NCBI GenBank assembly: GCA_012960535.1
Contig: DUBB01000007.1
Location: forward strand, 289,635-353,634
Direction: 5' to 3'
DNA from: Gammaproteobacteria bacterium
GTDB taxonomy: Bacteria; Pseudomonadota; Gammaproteobacteria; Pseudomonadales; Azotimanducaceae
Length of the DNA stretch: 64,000 nucleotides
Shown: piece after piece, positions 8,771 to 17,593 of the stretch
Layout: each line of letters starts with the position of its first letter
Position numbering within the stretch: the first letter of the stretch is position 1
Program-made: the position numbers and the translations under genes
Notes under the pieces: model-generated
Seen by the model: only the letters and a program-made list of their open reading frames with translations
Database searches by the model: none
Told to the model about the DNA's origin: nothing

Positions 8771-9970
8771 CTACTTCATTTTAACAAAAGGAAGGCGCAC
8801 GCACACACACAGACCACCCTGGTCTGCACGAGAAAACTCCAACCGGCCATCATCGCCATATAGGTAAATTAGTCTTTTCCTGGTATTTTTCAAACCCACT
8901 CCGGAATCTCCCAGTCTGACCTCATCGGTTGCCGGTTCAGGCATCATTACAGGATCCAGACCCGGACCATCATCTAATACCTTCAGTACTAAAGCCTTAT
9001 CTTCTAACTGTGCTGAAAGCACGACCATTCCTCCAGCCTCGCGATCTGCCACCGCAAATTTAATAGCATTTTCCACCAGGGGCTGAAAAATCAGACTTGG
9101 TACTTCTGCTTCCAGGACCTGTGCGTCAATCCGGGTGACCACCTTCAGTCTTTCGGCAAATCTCACTTTTTCTATATCAAGATACAAATGCGTTGCCCTT
9201 AATTCATTCTCCAGAGTCACTAATCCCATGGGCTGGTCGTTTAGGGAATAACGCAGAAATTCGCTGAGTTTATGCAGCATCGCATCTGCTCTTATGGCGT
9301 CTTTGACTACTATCAGAGTACTGATGGCATTAAGCGTGTTAAACAGGAAGTGCGGATTGAGTTGATAGCGGAGCATCTGCAACTGGGCATCAATCACAGC
9401 ACTTTCAGCCCTGATGCTCCGCTGGGTTTCAACGACAAGCAATCGATAAAATTTCAATCCAAAATACAGCCCGCTCCAGCACAGGATAACGAAATAGGAA
9501 TATCCCAAAACACCTGCAAAATAGGAACTAATACCAAATTCGTAGACTGACTGATATTCTGAAAGATAGACTATTTGGGAGAAATTCTTAATCGGTTGCC
9601 AGATCAAAGCTGTAAAAAGAGAAGCCAGTAATATGGTTATCGCTCGAGTCATAATCGATCGATTCCACACCAATTGATAACAGTAACGAAGCATTGTGGT
9701 CAGCAGAAAACCGGCACCGGCATCAAATACCAACATCAGGCTTCTTTCAATCGGTTGGTTCCAGTAAGCGTCCCTGAGTGCAAACAGGATTATCCATCCC
9801 AGCCAACCTGAGAACTGAAGCGACCAGAACGGACTATTGCCCTGTAGAAGGATATCAAGCTGCCCGTGGCCGATGATGGACTTACCTTCGTCCTGTAAAA
9901 AAGTATTACCCTTCATAGTGACATAATCTCTGCCCCCGTTCTGGGGCTTCCAACAAGAGCCCAGCCACAT
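8771..9970 (-). CDS. LytS/AlgZ-type sensor histidine kinase
   Basis: 399 residues. An N-terminal half with several hydrophobic segments (about residues 45-180) is followed by a His_kinase domain with the phospho-acceptor motif LNPHFLFNTLN and a HATPase domain (PLVENAIKFAV, DDGPGL, DSGVGLKNTRKRL). This family dimerises and phosphorylates LytTR regulators, one of which lies directly downstream. The start is uncertain: ATG 9970 gives the longest frame, while ATG 9916 (MKGNTF) is an alternative; neither has a strong ribosome binding site. The hydrophobic sensor region resembles that of small membrane kinases with no large periplasmic domain, so the signal may be membrane-borne. Confidence 0.88.
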   Translation of the reverse strand: MWLGSCWKPQNGGRDYVTMKGNTFLQDEGKSIIGHGQLDILLQGNSPFWSLQFSGWLGWIILFALRDAYWNQPIERSLMLVFDAGAGFLLTTMLRYCYQLVWNRSIMTRAITILLASLFTALIWQPIKNFSQIVYLSEYQSVYEFGISSYFAGVLGYSYFVILCWSGLYFGLKFYRLLVVETQRSIRAESAVIDAQLQMLRYQLNPHFLFNTLNAISTLIVVKDAIRADAMLHKLSEFLRYSLNDQPMGLVTLENELRATHLYLDIEKVRFAERLKVVTRIDAQVLEAEVPSLIFQPLVENAIKFAVADREAGGMVVLSAQLEDKALVLKVLDDGPGLDPVMMPEPATDEVRLGDSGVGLKNTRKRLIYLYGDDGRLEFSRADQGGLCVCVRLPFVKMK

Positions 9971-10068
9971 TACCAGCGTTGCACCTCATGGCTTACCTTT
10001 TATCAATAGCATTAAGTCAGTAACATTAGGTCAATAGCAACCCACAATCAGTGCAAAGCAGGGTCTTC

Positions 10069-11220
10069 TCAATCAAATAATGTTTCAAAATCCCTCGCAG
10101 AATTGCTGGTACGGGCAGCGGAAATACTACGCGCTAATACTGGGATACCCTTTTTAATCAAGTCATCCGGGACATGGCCAAAAGCCAGACGGAGATAAGG
10201 TACCTGCTTACTGTCAACATGGAAATCCTTGCCGGCGGCGAAGTAAAAATTATTCGCAGCAGCCACCTGCCGTAACTTATCCATATCAATATCCTCCGGT
10301 AACCTTACCCAAATAAAAAGGCCGCCGACCGGTACAGACCAAACACAAAAATCTGCCAAGGTTTCGTTAAGCAACTCACAAACCAGGTTACGTTTATGCC
10401 TGAGCACGGGATTAGCCACATCACAATGCTCCCAGATACCCTTTTTATAAAACTGCGCCAGTACAGCGGCGGCAAAATAATTACTGCCAGCGTCGAAGCG
10501 CTGACTAACAATATTATTAAAGTGGGGTTTTCTCGCAAGCAGGTAACCGAGCCTTACCCCGGGTGCGAATATCTTCGATAACGACCCGATATAAATCTGC
10601 CGTTCTGAATCATCTAAAGCATACAAAGACGGGACTTTAGCTCCATCAAAATGAACGTCACCGTAACAATTGTCCTCTACGATAGGAAGTTGATACCGAT
10701 CTGCTATTTCTAGCAATTGCTTTTTCCTGGACAATGGCATGCAGGTCCCAGTCGGGTTCTGGTAGGTCGTCAGGGTATAGATAAATCGAACCTTCTGATC
10801 AGATCTCTGCAACTTCTGCAAGGTGTCAGCCAGCGCATCCATACGCATACCTTGTTCATCCATGGCGACCCCAACCATGGTTAGCCCAATGCCCTTATAA
10901 GCACTGATGGTGCCGCTATAGGTATACTCCTCGGTAATAACAATATCACCAGGCGCCTGCATCAGCGCCTGTCCTGCCAGGGTAACAGCCTGCATGGAAC
11001 CATTCATCAAGGCAATCATCTCTGGGTCAACTGGCACACCTTCCCGCTGAGATTCACGTTCCGCCATTAATTGCCGAAGTCCAGCATGACCTTTCCCACC
11101 AGGATAACGGTTAAAAGCGTCATGCTCTTCTTCTATCGCAGCAATCGCGGCATCCCTGAACGCATCCATCGGGAAGGTTTCAGGATTAGTCTGACCAATA
11201 GCAAAATCGTAAACTTCCAT
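10069..11220 (-). CDS. PLP-dependent aminotransferase, class I/II (MocR/LysN-like fold, no HTH)
   Basis: About 383 residues of a fold-type I aminotransferase. The PLP-binding lysine is in GSLSKIFAPGVRLGY; YTLTTYQNPTG, EDNCYGDVHF and the C-terminal substrate-binding arginine (YLRLAFG) are also visible. The sequence is closest in style to the 2-aminoadipate/branched-chain type aminotransferases related to MocR proteins, but it lacks the GntR DNA-binding domain. Start: AAGGAG lies five bases before ATG 11220 and two before the adjacent ATG 11223, which overlaps the stop of the upstream gene as TAATG; 11220 is preferred. It is translationally coupled to another aminotransferase. Substrate unknown. 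Confidence 0.85.
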   Translation of the reverse strand: MEVYDFAIGQTNPETFPMDAFRDAAIAAIEEEHDAFNRYPGGKGHAGLRQLMAERESQREGVPVDPEMIALMNGSMQAVTLAGQALMQAPGDIVITEEYTYSGTISAYKGIGLTMVGVAMDEQGMRMDALADTLQKLQRSDQKVRFIYTLTTYQNPTGTCMPLSRKKQLLEIADRYQLPIVEDNCYGDVHFDGAKVPSLYALDDSERQIYIGSLSKIFAPGVRLGYLLARKPHFNNIVSQRFDAGSNYFAAAVLAQFYKKGIWEHCDVANPVLRHKRNLVCELLNETLADFCVWSVPVGGLFIWVRLPEDIDMDKLRQVAAANNFYFAAGKDFHVDSKQVPYLRLAFGHVPDDLIKKGIPVLARSISAARTSNSARDFETLFD

Positions 11221-11222
11221 CA

Positions 11223-12386
11223 TTACTCCTTGTAGCTGTTTGCAAAAAGCACCAGTTTCTCTAACCCTTCCTGCAGCCGCGCGTGGGACAGAGCAAAACA
11301 AATTCTAATATATTGTTCATTACCTGGGCCAAACGTAAATCCGGGTGCTACGCCAACATCCTTGTGGTCAAGGAGCCCCTGGCAAAAGGCACGACTCGAA
11401 CTGATACCATCAATTTTCGGAAATGCATAAAATGCACCCTCGGGCGGTGTTAACAGGATTCTCGAACAGGTTGCTAGAATTTCATTCACCAGTATTGCAC
11501 CTTTTCGGTATTTGGCATTAAGCGCTTCAATCACTGATTCGGAATTCTCCAGCGCCACAATACAACCCTGTTGAGCAAAAGGAGCACTGCCGGTATTGAA
11601 GCATTCTGACAGCACGGCCCATTGAGTCTCCATAGCCTTGGCAGCCACAACCCAACCTACCCGCCAGCCGGTCATCGCCCAGGCTTTTGAAAAACCATTG
11701 ACTATCACAATGGGGTCATCATCCCTTGCCAGGTCCAGAAAAGAGGGGGCCAGCGCCGCATTAAGCACCGCCCTATGATAAACCTCATCAGCCAACAATA
11801 AGATTGATTTTTCACGACAAAACTCAAGTAGAGCCAATTGCTCGCTACGGCTCATTATCCAGCCTGTGGGGTTGCAGGGAGAATTTATATAAATTAATCG
11901 GGTTTTTGGCGTAACAGCGGCAAACAATGCCTCCATGTCCAATACCCAGGACGTTGCACCTTCATGCTGTCGAACCGTGACGATATCAGCACCAGCGACC
12001 CTGCACGCCGTTTCAATATTGGGCCAGTATGGGCCAACCAGCAGCGCCTCATCTCCTTGGGTCAGGGCCATTTGTACAGCGATAGTCACACCCATCATGG
12101 CGGACCCAGGCACTGAAATACGCTTCGGATCAATTCTCAATCCATAGACTGAATGCAGGTAATTACCAATACTGGTTCGAAGCTCGGGCTTTCCTCTTGT
12201 ATTAACGTAGAACGTATCACCGGCTAATAATGCGTCTGATGCTGCCTCACGAATAAAACCCGCGGTCGCTTCATCACCCTCGCCGAACCAAAGCGGAATA
12301 ACGGAAGGATCACCCAGCCTGGGTGTGGCAAGCCCTGTAATGCCATTTTGCTGCATCGAGGCGATATCCGGTCGTACACCTTTCAA
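11223..12386 (-). CDS. PLP-dependent aminotransferase, class I
   Basis: 387 residues. Conserved features include the NSPCNPTG motif, DEVYHRAVL, the PLP lysine in GFSKAWAMTGWRVGW and the C-terminal YIRICFALS arginine. The family is aspartate-aminotransferase-like (AAT_I). It lies between an NTF2-like gene upstream and a second aminotransferase whose start overlaps this stop, so all three are likely on one mRNA. Two paralogous aminotransferases from different subfamilies in one operon suggest sequential or alternative transamination of related substrates, such as a degradation pathway for an unusual amino acid. This is inference. Confidence 0.87.
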   Translation of the reverse strand: MKGVRPDIASMQQNGITGLATPRLGDPSVIPLWFGEGDEATAGFIREAASDALLAGDTFYVNTRGKPELRTSIGNYLHSVYGLRIDPKRISVPGSAMMGVTIAVQMALTQGDEALLVGPYWPNIETACRVAGADIVTVRQHEGATSWVLDMEALFAAVTPKTRLIYINSPCNPTGWIMSRSEQLALLEFCREKSILLLADEVYHRAVLNAALAPSFLDLARDDDPIVIVNGFSKAWAMTGWRVGWVVAAKAMETQWAVLSECFNTGSAPFAQQGCIVALENSESVIEALNAKYRKGAILVNEILATCSRILLTPPEGAFYAFPKIDGISSSRAFCQGLLDHKDVGVAPGFTFGPGNEQYIRICFALSHARLQEGLEKLVLFANSYKE

Positions 12387-12424
12387 AGAGACTCCTCAAA
12401 AGAAAACATCAATATGGGATTAGT

Positions 12425-12850
12425 TTAGCGGCTTTGACTATCGCGGGGATTGTTCCACATGTCACGGGTAATTTTCCATTGCCCTGACGGTTGTCTGGCA
12501 ATAATCCATAGATGCCGACTGATGGATCTTATCGGTGCAGCTCCGGAATCCTGTTTAGCAACTAAATAACCATCGAAACTCAACCGTGCAAATCCCCAGT
12601 CATCAAAGACCCGCAGTTCCTCAATGGTGGATTCCTGCTCGAACCTGAATTTATGCGTAAAATTATAGAACTTCCGGGCTTCATTAATGCCTACATCACC
12701 GAATCTCGATGGCATCATCCAGATCGCATCCTCCGAAAACAACTCAAAATACGCTTCAAACTGATCGGATTGCAGGCATCGAATACCCGCTAGAATCAAC
12801 TGTCTGGCTGAACTTTCCGCACTTGTCTGCTGAGCAGTAGTTTCGCTCAC
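12425..12850 (-). CDS. NTF2/SnoaL-like protein
   Basis: 141 residues with the alpha+beta cone pattern of the SnoaL/NTF2 superfamily: an N-terminal helix pair (ARQLILAGIRCLQSDQFEAYFELFSEDAIWMMP), then strands ending in RSISRHLWIIARQ and WKITRDMWNN. It also resembles small subunits of ring-hydroxylating dioxygenases, but no large subunit is nearby. It precedes the two aminotransferases by 38 bp on the same strand and is probably the first gene of that operon. Function unknown: such proteins are isomerases, cyclases, dehydratases or non-catalytic partners. Confidence 0.7.
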   Translation of the reverse strand: MSETTAQQTSAESSARQLILAGIRCLQSDQFEAYFELFSEDAIWMMPSRFGDVGINEARKFYNFTHKFRFEQESTIEELRVFDDWGFARLSFDGYLVAKQDSGAAPIRSISRHLWIIARQPSGQWKITRDMWNNPRDSQSR

Positions 12851-13004
12851 CCGCTCGCTCCGTTGTCGTTTTCTTAAATAGTATCGGATTCACTCCCGAA
12901 ATGATATTTGAGGTACGCCATCAAACCTGCAAACCTCAGCTGTTTCTGCGCAGCCATGTTGGTTATCATAGGATCTCAAAGAATCGTCTTACAAGTGCCT
13001 CTAC

Positions 13005-14018
13005 ATGCTCTACCTTAAATACACAGGCCTTATCCTGCTTGCTCTTTTCGGTATGCTGTGCATCCACATGTACTCTCCCGACCTGCCCCGGGATATTGTC
13101 GATGCTCGTTATAGTAGCCCAGCATCGCAATTTCTTGTCAGCGAAAATGGCTTGCGTATTCATTTCCGCGATGAAGGCAACCAAAATGGTCACCCCATAG
13201 TGTTAGTGCATGGCGCCTTCTCTTCATTACATGCATTTGAAAGCTGGTCACGGCTTCTGGGCGATCAATTCCGTATCATTAGTCTCGATTTACCGGGTCA
13301 CGGGCTGACCGGCGCCACTGCCACTGGTGATTATTCCAGTGGTCTGCAACTGGATGTGGTTAACGCAGTCAGCCAGCATCTGGGACTCAGTAAATTCACC
13401 ATTGGTGGCAATTCAATGGGGGGCGGTGTCAGTTGGCGATACGCCCTGAAATATCCAGATCGTATAACGACATTAATACTAGTCGATAGTTCAGGACCCC
13501 GACACTGGCATACGTCTGTGGGGGATAAAGACAGCGACTCGCGAGCGCCTCTGGTCACACGGTTACTCGAGCAAAACTGGTTTCGAGCCATAGCAGCAAA
13601 CCTGAATCCGTATTATCTTGCCAAGCAGGGGCTAGCCAGTGCCTATCATCAGCAGCAAGCCATAACTGAATCGCTCATTGACCGGTATGTCGATCTTAAT
13701 CTAAGAGCAGGCACCAGACAGGCAATTCTAAGCCGAACTCAAAATCGCCAGAGTGCCCCCTCTGAAAGACTGGATCCCAGCAATCTACTTCAGCCTACTT
13801 TGATCCTCTGGGGTCAGGAAGACCACTGGATAGACCTGTCGTATGGCCACCGCTTCGCCTCGGTAATAACCAACAGTCAGCTGATTGTTTACCCTGAGGT
13901 CGGCCACCTCCCCATGGAAGAGGTGCCCGATGTTTCAGCCCAGCATGTGCGGGAATTTCTAAATGATATCAACCTAGGGCGACCAGCAGACATGACTAAC
14001 CCGCGAGTGGCTTTATGA
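13005..14018 (+). CDS. Membrane-anchored or exported alpha/beta hydrolase
   Basis: 337 residues. An N-terminal hydrophobic segment (LKYTGLILLALFGMLCIHMY) looks like a signal anchor and places the hydrolase domain in the periplasm. The catalytic triad is visible: Ser in GGNSMGGG, Asp in LWGQEDHW and His in EVGHLPMEE, with the oxyanion motif VHGAFSS. The core resembles haloalkane dehalogenase/lipase-type hydrolases. Its last four bases overlap the start of a metallo-hydrolase gene (ATGA), so the two products probably act on the same substrate. No strong ribosome binding site is seen upstream of ATG 13005. Confidence 0.82.
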   Translation: MLYLKYTGLILLALFGMLCIHMYSPDLPRDIVDARYSSPASQFLVSENGLRIHFRDEGNQNGHPIVLVHGAFSSLHAFESWSRLLGDQFRIISLDLPGHGLTGATATGDYSSGLQLDVVNAVSQHLGLSKFTIGGNSMGGGVSWRYALKYPDRITTLILVDSSGPRHWHTSVGDKDSDSRAPLVTRLLEQNWFRAIAANLNPYYLAKQGLASAYHQQQAITESLIDRYVDLNLRAGTRQAILSRTQNRQSAPSERLDPSNLLQPTLILWGQEDHWIDLSYGHRFASVITNSQLIVYPEVGHLPMEEVPDVSAQHVREFLNDINLGRPADMTNPRVAL

Positions 14019-14854
14019 AAATCTCCAAACATCCCATCAGTAAGGCTCAACTCAAAAATGGGGGTGACCTGGATCTGCTACTGCTGGGCAGTGGATCTGC
14101 ATTTGCTACTACTTTGCACCAGACAAATGTCCTGGTGGTTAAAGGTAATGATCACCTGCTCATCGACTGCGGTACCCAGTGTACCTCGGCCTTAGCCCAA
14201 GTAGGCCTGAAACTTTCTGCAATACAGACGTTTCTCATTACTCACAGCCATGCAGATCATATTGGTGGCCTTGAAGAAGCCCAGCTTAGCGCTCGCTATA
14301 TCAATAAAAAGCGACCAAGTATGGTCATCACCCAACAATACCAGGACATACTCTGGAATCAATCTCTCAGAGGTGGCTCAGAGCAGTCAGAGGTAAAGCG
14401 ACTGACCTTCCCGGACTTATGGAAGGTTATCAGACCCAGCCCTATAAAAGGTTTCAGCAGGGATTGTTGGCAAACCAGCATTGGTAGTATCGATGTCAAG
14501 ATGTTCAGGACTATGCACTTCCCCGACAAGGCAAAATCCTGGCGCGATTCCGCCTGGAGCTGTGGCTTAGTCATTGATGAGCGCATTTTATTTACTTCTG
14601 ATACCCGTTTTGATCCCCAAATGCTGGCGGAGTTTGACAGCAAATTTAGCCTGGAAGTCATTTTTCATGACTGTCAGTTGTTTACCGGCGGTGTCCACAC
14701 CAGTATTACCGAGTTGAGCCATTTGCCCGAATCTATCAGGCGAAAAATTATCCTGGTTCATTACGGCGACAACTGGCGTGATTTCATGGCCCAGGCAAAT
14801 GATGCAAAGTTCCATTCCTGGGGAAGACAAGGCCACACTTATCAGTTTGATTAA
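14015..14854 (+). CDS. Metallo-beta-lactamase-fold hydrolase
   Basis: 279 residues. Metal-binding residues are present in order: THSHADHIGG (HxHxDH), a His in MHFPDKAK, Asp in TSDTRFD, FHDCQ and HYGD. The N-terminal GSGSAF and IDCGTQ are typical of the RNase Z/phosphodiesterase-like branch. It has no signal peptide, so it is predicted to be cytoplasmic. It overlaps the upstream hydrolase gene by four bases and is translationally coupled to it. Substrate cannot be assigned; lactonase or phosphodiesterase activity are both possible for the fold. Confidence 0.85.
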   Translation: MKISKHPISKAQLKNGGDLDLLLLGSGSAFATTLHQTNVLVVKGNDHLLIDCGTQCTSALAQVGLKLSAIQTFLITHSHADHIGGLEEAQLSARYINKKRPSMVITQQYQDILWNQSLRGGSEQSEVKRLTFPDLWKVIRPSPIKGFSRDCWQTSIGSIDVKMFRTMHFPDKAKSWRDSAWSCGLVIDERILFTSDTRFDPQMLAEFDSKFSLEVIFHDCQLFTGGVHTSITELSHLPESIRRKIILVHYGDNWRDFMAQANDAKFHSWGRQGHTYQFD

Positions 14855-14948
14855 CCGTAGGGAACGACAACTCTGGCCTTAAAAGCGCCAATGTGATTAA
14901 CTGGCCCGCACATTTTTACCCAATTAACGAGCATGTAAGGAGCAAACT

Positions 14949-15839
14949 ATGGGTTTATTAGATGGCAAAGTAGCCGTGGTTACAGGGGCAGGCGGCGGAC
15001 TCGGAGAGACGCATGCACTACTCCTGGCAAAAGAAGGCGCCGCTGTGGTCGTTAACGACCTGGGCGGCAGCAGGGATGGTTCAGGGGCAGGCAATGCCAT
15101 GGCGGATGTCGTGGTGGAGAAAATTATCGCCTCAGGTGGGCAGGCGGTCGCTGACTATGGAAATGTTGCAAAACAGGAAGATGCCAAGGCAATGGTCCAA
15201 AAAGCAGTGGATAGCTTTGGAAAACTTGATTTCATGATTGCTAACGCTGGTATCCTCAGAGATAAATCCTTCAAAAACATGACCGATGATATGTGGGATA
15301 TCGTAATTGATGTGCACCTGCGAGGCACTTATCTGACCGTGAAAGCAGCTTACAATCAGATGCTTGAGCAGAATACGGGTGGAAGCATTGTGGTCACCTC
15401 TTCAACCTCAGGCCTGCTCGGTAATTTTGGCCAGTCAAACTATGGTGCAGCTAAAGCCGGCATTGCTGGTTTCGCGCGCTGCCTTTTCCAGGAAGGCCTG
15501 AAGTACGGTATCCGGGTTAACGTATTAGCACCGGCTGCGTGGTCACGATTAACCGAAGATATTTTCCCACAGGGGCAGAACATGGAAGCACTGTTATCGC
15601 CCGATAAAGTTTCTCCTTTGGTAGTCTGGCTAGGCTCAGATGATGCCAAGGAAGTAACAGGACGCACCTTCCTGGCTACAGGCAACACCGTTCAGTTATT
15701 ATCCTGGCAATCCCAGACTGTCTGCCAGAAAGACAACACTGACGGCCCCTGGGAAGTTGCTGAAATTGGCGATGCCGTCAGAGCCAATTTCGAACATTGG
15801 CCCAAAGGCATTCAGCCCACTTCCAGACCCTTTCAGTAA
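14949..15839 (+). CDS. SDR dehydrogenase, 3-hydroxyacyl-CoA dehydrogenase (MFE-2) like
   Basis: 296 residues. The Rossmann motif TGAGGGLG is at about 13-20, NAG at about 97, the catalytic Ser in VVTSSTS, and the active Tyr/Lys in NYGAAKAG. The extended loop after the first strand (NDLGGSRDGSG) is characteristic of the (3R)-hydroxyacyl-CoA dehydrogenase domain of peroxisomal multifunctional enzyme 2 and its bacterial relatives. A clear ribosome binding site (AAGGAG) precedes ATG 14949. The next gene on the same strand is a crotonase-family protein, which supports a role in CoA-ester metabolism. Confidence 0.85.
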   Translation: MGLLDGKVAVVTGAGGGLGETHALLLAKEGAAVVVNDLGGSRDGSGAGNAMADVVVEKIIASGGQAVADYGNVAKQEDAKAMVQKAVDSFGKLDFMIANAGILRDKSFKNMTDDMWDIVIDVHLRGTYLTVKAAYNQMLEQNTGGSIVVTSSTSGLLGNFGQSNYGAAKAGIAGFARCLFQEGLKYGIRVNVLAPAAWSRLTEDIFPQGQNMEALLSPDKVSPLVVWLGSDDAKEVTGRTFLATGNTVQLLSWQSQTVCQKDNTDGPWEVAEIGDAVRANFEHWPKGIQPTSRPFQ

Positions 15840-15857
15840 GCGCCTGGAAAAGAAAAT

Positions 15858-15881
15858 AAAGGGGCGGCTATGCCGCCCTTT
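15858..15881. terminator. GC-rich stem-loop between SDR and crotonase genes
   Basis: AAAGGGGCGGC pairs with GCCGCCCTTT around a three-base loop, with one bulged G. On the plus strand only TTT follows, so it is a weak terminator, attenuator or RNA-stability element after the SDR gene. On the minus strand a T-rich tract follows the stem, so it could stop antisense transcription. Confidence 0.45.
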
Positions 15882-15901
15882 ACACCACCGGAGATTATGG
15901 T

Positions 15902-16693
15902 ATGGAAAATCATTACGGCGATATAGAGGTCACCAGACTGGAGAACTATGTAGTCACTTGTGAGATTAAACGGGGCCCGAATAATTTCTTCGACCAGCAT
16001 CTCATAGGTGATATGGCTGATTGTTTTACCGACATAGATAATGATCCAGATGCCAGAGCCATTGTGCTATGTTCAGAAGGGAAACACTTCTGTGCCGGTG
16101 CTAATTTTTCGTCCAGTAGCCGGGATAGCGATGTGCAGACGCGCACGGCTGATAGCCCCAATCCTCTCTATACGGAAGCTGTTCGCCTGTTTCGCTGCCA
16201 GACACCCGTTATCGCGGCAGTACAGGGCGCTGCAGTCGGGGGTGGTTTTGGATTAGCCGTCATGGCCGACTTCAGGGTTGTTTGCCCTGACACCAGGATG
16301 ACCGCTAACTTTGTTAAACTCGGATTCACGCCGGGTTTTGGCTTGACCCATACCCTGGCCAGGATTATTGGTGTTCAAAAAGCAAACCTGTTATTCCTCA
16401 CGGGACGACGCATTGATGGTTTAACAGCGCATGAATGGGGCTTGGGAGATCTTCTGGTCGACACCGCTTTGGTAAGAGATAAGGCCATCGAACTTGCCGC
16501 AGAAATCGCCATTAATGCACCCCTGGCCGTTACTGAGGTACGCGAACAACTCAGACCGGGACTGGCAGATGCTGTACAGGCCGCCACCAATATAGAAGGG
16601 ACTGCCCAGTTTCACCTACAACGCACAGCAGATCACAAGGAAGGCGTAAAAGCTGTATCCGAAAGACGTCCAGGAAATTTCAAAGGCATCTAG
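15902..16693 (+). CDS. Crotonase-family protein lacking both hydratase glutamates
   Basis: 263 residues with the crotonase fold: CoA/oxyanion motifs EGKHFCAGANF and QGAAVGGGFGLAVMADFRVV, then KLGFTPGFGLTHTL. In enoyl-CoA hydratases the two catalytic glutamates sit in GGGxE and PExxLG. Here the first position is Gly (GGGFG) and the second is Phe (NFVKLG), judged by eye. It may therefore be a hydrolase, isomerase, decarboxylase or other crotonase rather than a hydratase. It lies 62 bp after a 3-hydroxyacyl-CoA-dehydrogenase-like SDR, with a stem-loop between them, and probably works on a related acyl-CoA. Confidence 0.8.
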   Translation: MENHYGDIEVTRLENYVVTCEIKRGPNNFFDQHLIGDMADCFTDIDNDPDARAIVLCSEGKHFCAGANFSSSSRDSDVQTRTADSPNPLYTEAVRLFRCQTPVIAAVQGAAVGGGFGLAVMADFRVVCPDTRMTANFVKLGFTPGFGLTHTLARIIGVQKANLLFLTGRRIDGLTAHEWGLGDLLVDTALVRDKAIELAAEIAINAPLAVTEVREQLRPGLADAVQAATNIEGTAQFHLQRTADHKEGVKAVSERRPGNFKGI

Positions 16694-16744
16694 GACTTAT
16701 CTGATTACAATGGGTGCTATGGCCATGTCACGGGAGTAAAGCCC

Positions 16745-17593
16745 TTGAACCATCATACTAGTTATGTTTTATTGTCACTGATGAAATTAACCGCTTTTCG
16801 CTATTTTACTAAGACCTGTTTTCAGGCATGTTCAGACCCTCTTGGATGGTCCAGGTTCATTATATTCTTTCTGGCGATGTCAATGAACCAGGCAGGCTTT
16901 GCCGAAGCCGCCAAGCCCGGCACAGCCAAGGAAATTATCGACGAAATGGAAAACCTGTATCGGGGACGTTCCAGCGATGCCTCGATAACCATGCTCATAG
17001 AAACACCTAACTATCAACGCAAGCTGTCAATGAAGAGCTTGTCCCTGGGTCAGGAGCGTGCCTTTTTCCGGATACTGTCTCCAAAAAAAGACCGTGGCGT
17101 GGCGACCTTAAAACGAGATCAGGAAATGTGGAACTACTTTCCAAAAATCAACAAGGTCATTAAAGTTCCGCCCTCCATGATGATGGGATCGTGGATGGGT
17201 AGTGACTTCACCAACGATGACCTGGTCAAAGAAACCTCCCTGGTAGATGCCTATGCATTGTCTTTGACAGAAAATGAAGCAGAATACATCATCGAGCTGG
17301 TTCCAATGGAAAGTACCGTAACAGTGTGGGGAAAGATCGAATACATCATCTCTAAATCACCGCTGATACCTAAAGCGCAAATATTCTATGATGACGATCT
17401 CGTAAAAGTCAGGGAAATGATATTCCTTGAACCCAAGGAATTTGACGGCAGACTGATGCCTTCTATCATAGAGATGCGGCCACTGGACAAAGCTGGTCAC
17501 TTAACCCGGATTATCTACGAAGCAATTACTTTTAACGCAGAGTCTATTACTGAAGACACCTTTTCTCTGCGAAATCTTAAAAGTCGATTCTAA
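16745..17593 (+). CDS. Outer-membrane lipoprotein-sorting (LolA-like) protein
   Basis: 282 residues from TTG 16745, which has GGGAG eight bases upstream. A long hydrophobic stretch near residues 38-54 ends before AEAAKPGTA and looks like a signal peptide with an extended n-region. The mature part has the pattern of LolA-like/DUF4292-type proteins (ERAFFRILSPKKDRGVATLKR, MWNYFPKINKVIKVPPSMMMGSWMGSDFTNDDL). Such proteins are periplasmic half-barrels that carry lipid or lipoprotein. Its stop overlaps the ATG of the next gene (TAATG), and the operon continues with two permeases and an ATPase. Role by context: periplasmic carrier for the cargo extracted by that ABC complex. Confidence 0.85.
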   Translation: MNHHTSYVLLSLMKLTAFRYFTKTCFQACSDPLGWSRFIIFFLAMSMNQAGFAEAAKPGTAKEIIDEMENLYRGRSSDASITMLIETPNYQRKLSMKSLSLGQERAFFRILSPKKDRGVATLKRDQEMWNYFPKINKVIKVPPSMMMGSWMGSDFTNDDLVKETSLVDAYALSLTENEAEYIIELVPMESTVTVWGKIEYIISKSPLIPKAQIFYDDDLVKVREMIFLEPKEFDGRLMPSIIEMRPLDKAGHLTRIIYEAITFNAESITEDTFSLRNLKSRF

